A stretch of 64,000 nucleotides of DNA from Rhabdophis nuchalis. Taxonomy: Eukaryota; Chordata; Lepidosauria; Squamata; Natricidae. The stretch spans positions 239,790,230 through 239,854,229 of the forward strand of contig CM077643.1 of NCBI GenBank assembly GCA_039707465.1. Reading direction: 5' to 3'. Below are positions 27,509 to 33,500 of this stretch, in pieces. Position numbers and translations under genes: made by a program. The notes under the pieces were generated by a model. That model was not told the origin of the DNA. It searched no databases and worked only from the letters and a program-made list of their open reading frames with translations. Position 1 is the first letter of the stretch. Each line of letters opens with the position of its first letter.

Positions 27509-30500
27509 TTTCCTTTCTTCCTTCCTTTTTTTCTTTTTTTCCTTTCCTTCCCGTTGGGTCACTGGCAGCGGTGGGCCAGATTTACTTCCAGGTACGCCGG
27601 TGGAACCCCCTCTCACCGGTTCTCTAAATTTCACCAACCGGTTCTCGCGAGTAGGTGCGAACCTGCAGAAACCCACCCCTGACGGACACTGACCTCCCCT
27701 AAACTCTGCTTAAGATGTTACCTAGCCTGGTGACAAAACATTCGGAAATCAACCCACAAGCTCGGAGAATGAACCTTCACCCTCATCCTATACCTGAGCT
27801 ATGGACATTCACCACTATTGCAAAAGATGTTGACTTCTGACTCTTTCTGAACAGTATAATACTAACACATTTACGCTCCCAACTTTTTACAATACCTATA
27901 ATTATTACAAGCCAGTTCTATAACTATAAAATTATTAACGCTTCAAACTAAATTCTATATTTCATTTTTCCTATTTCAAGGATAAAAACCAGAAGCGATA
28001 TACCAAAAAGAAACAAGACCAAATGAAACCTCTTTGTTTAAAGCAGTTTACATAGCCTTCTTAACCAAATCCAGTTTTTTCTCCTGTTGTGGGAAATGGT
28101 AGATATTTCTATTTACACTTATTCATCTTTCTAAACTGTCAACATTTATATCAACAAAAACCTATATAATCTTTCAAATTCTTTAACCTTAAAAGGAAAA
28201 CTCTTTAACATTCATTTTAAGATGCTAAACATTTCTTAATAAATTTCATCTTCATAACTAAAATCAATTACAGGTAGCCCTTGAGTTACAAATGTAATGG
28301 AGCCTGCCCATTCCATTCGTAATCCGAGGATTCGTGGGAGTGAATCTCCTTTTGCCCAGACATTCGCTAATAGAATGTGAGGCTCGTTAAGTGCTCATGA
28401 AGTATATCAGGGTGGGGAAGACCATGGGGGGGGAGGGCTAGTGATGGAACAGACCACCCAAGGCTTCCCTGACCCACTGAAATACTTCACGCTCTCACAA
28501 TTGCTTCCCAACCCTCACCCAACCTGCCACGCTGGATCACTTACCTTGTGAAAATCTAGCAAGCAGCTTCCCCTGCAGCCTCTCAGCCACGTGCGCCCCT
28601 CTGATGCGCCATTCGGGCCTCCGCAGGCCTCGGCTGGCCCGTTGCTAGCTGAAATGGAGCTTCCCAGGGGTGAATCCTCCCCTCCGTTTGGGCCTCCCCG
28701 GGCCTCCCCCGGCCCTTTGCGGGACGAAATGGAGCTTCCAGGGGGCAGATCATTTTTTCAACTGGTTCAGTTGGCTACATTCACTGGGAACCCAAAGCAC
28801 TAACTTTCTGCAGTTTGCCAAGTGAAGCAACTGGACTGATTTTCTTCAAATTTAAACCGTCAGAGAAATTTCAGTTTACAACATACAGTACATCATTTCA
28901 AGGTATATGTGGAATACCTGTATTACATGTATATGCATAATAATTCAGGCAAAGAGATTTCTAATGTTAAGAGTTGAAGCACGATTATTGCTTTGGGTAA
29001 TTGGAGCCAAAGAAGAAAAGGGTTCTTGTAGAAAATAAATCATGGGGGTTATTATTATGCAGTATTTCCAATGTTTAAAACCTGGAGTTATTTTTAAATC
29101 TGAAAATCCAGTTATCCTTACAAACTGCTTTCATATCTAGTTTCTAACCTACTCATATGTGTAAGTGATAGGAATGCCTGGCTAGGATGAAATGCTTGAA
29201 GATTTCTATTGCTTGTTGAGCTTTTCCCAAGCAATAATGTGCATGAGATTCAATATATGTAAATCCCTGTTGGGGGAAAATGTGTTATAAAATTTAAAAA
29301 GTATTTAGAAGGTCAGGTTTTACAGAGAAATTTTAAGGAACAATGTGACATTTGGGAACTTTGGAAAGTGGGTCCTTTTGTAGTGGGAAAATATGTAGTG
29401 GGGAAAAATATCAAATATGAGAACAGGTATTCTCAAGGAACTAAAATATTATTTTCAACCATGTTCTGCTTTTTCATACTTTATCAATTATAAATGTAAC
29501 TTTTATCCCCCTAGATTGGTACAAGTACAATGGATAATCCATTGCTCAAGCACAGCGCAAAGGACTACTTCTTTAAAGCAGCTTTATGTCACTTTATTGT
29601 CGACGAGTTGAACGCGAAGGTTAGTGCAGGTTTTTTTTTAATGTACTATAGTTATAGAGATCATAATGCCATAGCTATCCCAAGAATAAACAAAATATTT
29701 TATTAGTTACATACTATCAGTAATGCCTGCTCTTAGTGCATGAAACATCACCGACGTTCTGGTTTCTCATCTGAGTACCCTTTCTGTGCATTCCTATGTA
29801 AACATCGCTGGGTAAACATAGGAGTGCTACAAGAATGATAAGATTGCTTTGCAGACTTGCCATACGACTTAGCTGACCATTTAATGTGCCTGTTAGAACC
29901 AGAGTTGTCATTTGCAAATATGGACCCGTAGTTTCGAATTCAATACCAAACAAATCGATTGAAAAACAAAGTTCCATGTTTTCATTATTTCAGACAATAG
30001 ATGTTGGAATTGACAACAAGGCCATATTTGCTGAAAACAGTTGAAAATGCTGGGAGCCCCATGTTTGGCCATTGCAGATGTTTGTATCACTATTACTTTA
30101 AGGAATCTTCCAATCTAACACTAATGTGCAATGCCAATAATATTCACATAGTGCTGCATTTTGCAAGAATTGCAGTTCATGGCAAGTTGAGCATTAATTT
30201 ACCTGCTGTGCAAGAGATGCATAGACAGAACTCAACATAAACTGTAGATATGGACTTCATAGTATTTTTTCCGAGCAGAAAAAAGCCGCTTGAATGACTT
30301 TTAGTGGACTAATTGTGGGATGGGACAGGCTTAAGCAATCTCTCTGTAGGGAGTAAGGAAGATGGCCTATTTATTTATTTATTTATTTATTCAATTTATA
30401 CCCCGCCCTTCTCCAAACGGACCCAGGGCGGCGCACAGGAAAATTAAAATACATACAAAACATCATATAATATTTAAAAAACTAATTCAATAGAACATGT

Positions 30501-33500
30501 GCTAAAATCAGATTAAAATCCCCAAATTTAAAAACTATCTAAAAGTCAGTATAGGGGGCTACGCTAGGCCGGCTAGACGGAAATATGCAAAGGTTTGTTT
30601 TTTTTACCAAAGTGATGCGGGGTAAAACATATTTTAAGTCCACAATAGATATACTGTATAGTATTCAGAGGCAGCTCAGATGGACACCTCCCTAATTCAC
30701 TGAAATATAAGAAGAAAGAGGGGATTCAGCACAATCAGATCTGCAAGATCCACTCTCTATAAAAATAATTTTAGCCTTCTTGTGGGCTTGATCCGGTCCA
30801 CCTAGGGTAGCTGACTCTATCTTCCCTGTTATTCCTCAGGTGAAGAACATGTCATGCAGTTCCATTTCTGAAAAACATATTGGGGGGCTTTCTCCTCTTA
30901 AATGTGGTTTAGTATAATCCTAAAATATCCCAATTTGTCACTTTTCAGAAAGGCACATAGTAGCCACTCAGATTCTTTAAAACATCTGATTTGTTTTGAG
31001 CATAACCTGTGTATATCATGCTGTTGAATGGCTATTCAACATGGCAGAATTGGCTAGTTTTCTGAGAAAACACCTACTATGACAGTGATGGTGAACCTAT
31101 GGCATGCGTGCCACAGATGGCACGTGGAGCCATTCGGCAGGACACGCGTGGCGTTGCCCTGTCAGCTGGCCAGTGTGCATGTACGGGCTGACCAGCTGAT
31201 TCAGCCATTTTTAAAGCCATTTTTCACCCTCCCCAGGCTTTATAGGAGCCTGGGGAGGGCAAAAACAGCCCTCCGGAGGCTTTAAGGAAGCTCCTGAAGC
31301 CTCTGGAGGGCCTCCAAGGGGGCTGTTTTTGCCCTCCCCAGGCTCCTATAAAGCCTCTGGAGCCTGGAGAAGGCAAAAAAAGCATGTAGAAATGGGGGGG
31401 TGGAGTACCTAGCATACATGCATGCACACTGGGGAAGGGCACATTGCATTATGGGTGTGGCACGCCGGAGCACAACCCCCCTGTGCTCCCCCGTCTTATG
31501 GCACACGAGCCTAAAAAGGTTCACCATCGCTGTACTAGGAGATAACACCTGTTCGATCTGAAGTAAATGCAGTTATTATTTTTCAGCTGGCTCTTGAGAA
31601 ATATGAAGAAATGTTCCCAGCATTCACAGATTCAAGAGAATGTAAATTATTGAAAGTAAGTGAAACAGCATGCTTTTTTTATTGTGCTGAAGACAGAATT
31701 GATGTATGATTGCTAGTCTTAATTAGAAATATTATATTTATTAAACATTGATGAAGGGTTATGGTCACACTGTGAAAAGAGAGGAAGACTGATCATCCCA
31801 ATTCGGTTTTAATTATGTATTTATTGTAATGTTTTATATGTTCTTAAGTTTCCTGCACACCGCCCCGAGTCCCTTTGGGGAGAGGGGGCAGTTTAGAAAT
31901 TTGAAATAATAATAATAATAATAACAAGAACAACAACAACAACAACAACATCATGATGGAAGGATTCCCAAGATTCTTTAGTTTCTGTAACAAATTTTCC
32001 GTCCTAGTAATGCACATGGGAATACAGATAGCAGTGAACAACATGTCAAAAATATCTAGGTATCTTTGTGACAAGCTGAACATGAACCAAAGTTGTGAGA
32101 TCAATGCTAAAAAAAAAACCAAGCTTAGGCTGTATCAGCAATAGTGTCAAAATAAAAAGAAATTGTCCTGCTCTATTTTGGGCTTGGTCAGATACATCCT
32201 GAATATTGTGTTCAATTCTGAGTGCTATATTTTAGAAAGGTCTTTACAAATTAGAGACTGTCTTAAAGCTTTGGACTTTACCTTTGATGGATGAAACAAG
32301 GCTGCATGGCCATCTGTCAAGGATGCTGTAATTATGGATTCCCATAATGAGCCAAGGATTGTATGAAGTGTCCTCCAACTCTTCCATTCTATGATTTTAA
32401 GTTTCCCATCTCTTTTGGTTATTGAAGTTTCCAAGCTATACTCTGTTCTTGTTTAATTTCCTTTTCCTTATATGAAAGGAACTTTAATATACTGGACTAC
32501 TGTATAATCCAGTGATGGCTAATCTTTTTTTGCTCGCGTGCCAAAAGTGAGGGGAGCGCAGGGGGATCATGCATGGGCATGCCACACCCACGATGCTCTT
32601 TGCATGACCACCTGCTTTTGGCGCACTCTTTTCACTCTCCCCAGGCTCCAGAGGCTTCAGGAGTTTCCCTGAAGCCTCCAGAGGGTGAAAAGTGGCCTCA
32701 AAAGAAGGCCTAAATCAGCTGGCCAGTGCACACAAGCGCGCTGGAGCTGACAGGGCAACGCCTCGCGTGTGCTAAGAAATGTTTCCGCGTGCCACCTGCG
32801 GCACCCGTGCCATAGGTTCGCCATCATAGGTATAATCCCTGCTCTGGTAGGAGAGCACCTGAAGAACCATTGATAGAAGAACAAAAATAATAATGTTGTG
32901 TTTCCCTTCCTGCCATTTCCGTGCTGGGGCAGTTTCTCCTTCCGAGCTTCATCCTCTTCCTTTTTCATTGATATGGAATCAATGCATAATGTAGTGGAAT
33001 TGTCCTCAAGTAGAATTCCTGAATACTTTTCTCAAAACTCTGGGTTGGCACTGCTCATATCTGTAAATGCTTATCTGTAAATCTACTGTGGGGACCTCAG
33101 TATGATGAAGGTACTTTGCTGGCTTTCCCTTCAGGCCTGAATCTTGCTCTCTCTCTGTTCACAATGAAATCTACAATCAGCTGGGATCTCAGACCAGTGT
33201 GGTCTTCCCCATTCCACTGCCTATAACTATGCTATTATGAGGTCACAATCTCTGAATATATATAGCAATAGCACTTAGACATATACCGCTTCACAGTGGT
33301 TTTACAGCCCTCTCTAAACGGTTTACACTCCAGCAATCTGGGTCCTCATTTTACTCACCTCGGAAGGATGGGATGATGTGTCAACCTTGAACCGGTGAGA
33401 TTTGAACTCCCGAATGGCAGCTAGCAGTCAGCTGAAGTGGCCTGCAGTACTGCACTCTAACCACTGTGCCACTGTGCTCTACAATGTGGGAATAACCGCA

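Larger units (their letters stand above)
27021..27780. mobile_element. foldback element split by a hAT
   Basis: Left arm 27021-27125 (GAGCTTGTGGGTTGG) and right arm about 27690-27780 (CCAACCCACAAGCTC-like) are imperfect inverted repeats of about 95 bp. The hAT element at 27241-27681 sits between them. Confidence 0.7.
26897..28792 (-). mobile_element. L1-type insertion with poly(A) on the minus strand, heavily invaded
   Basis: Flanked by a perfect 15-bp duplication CAAAGCACTAACTTT (26882-26896 and 28793-28807). The poly(T) at the left and the minus-strand AATAAAACTTT near it look like an L1 tail. No ORF survives. It hosts the foldback and hAT elements at 27021-27780. Confidence 0.7.

Noticed and set aside
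27280..27682. Phe/Leu/Ser-rich ORFs
   Set aside because: Translations of the TTTC microsatellite.
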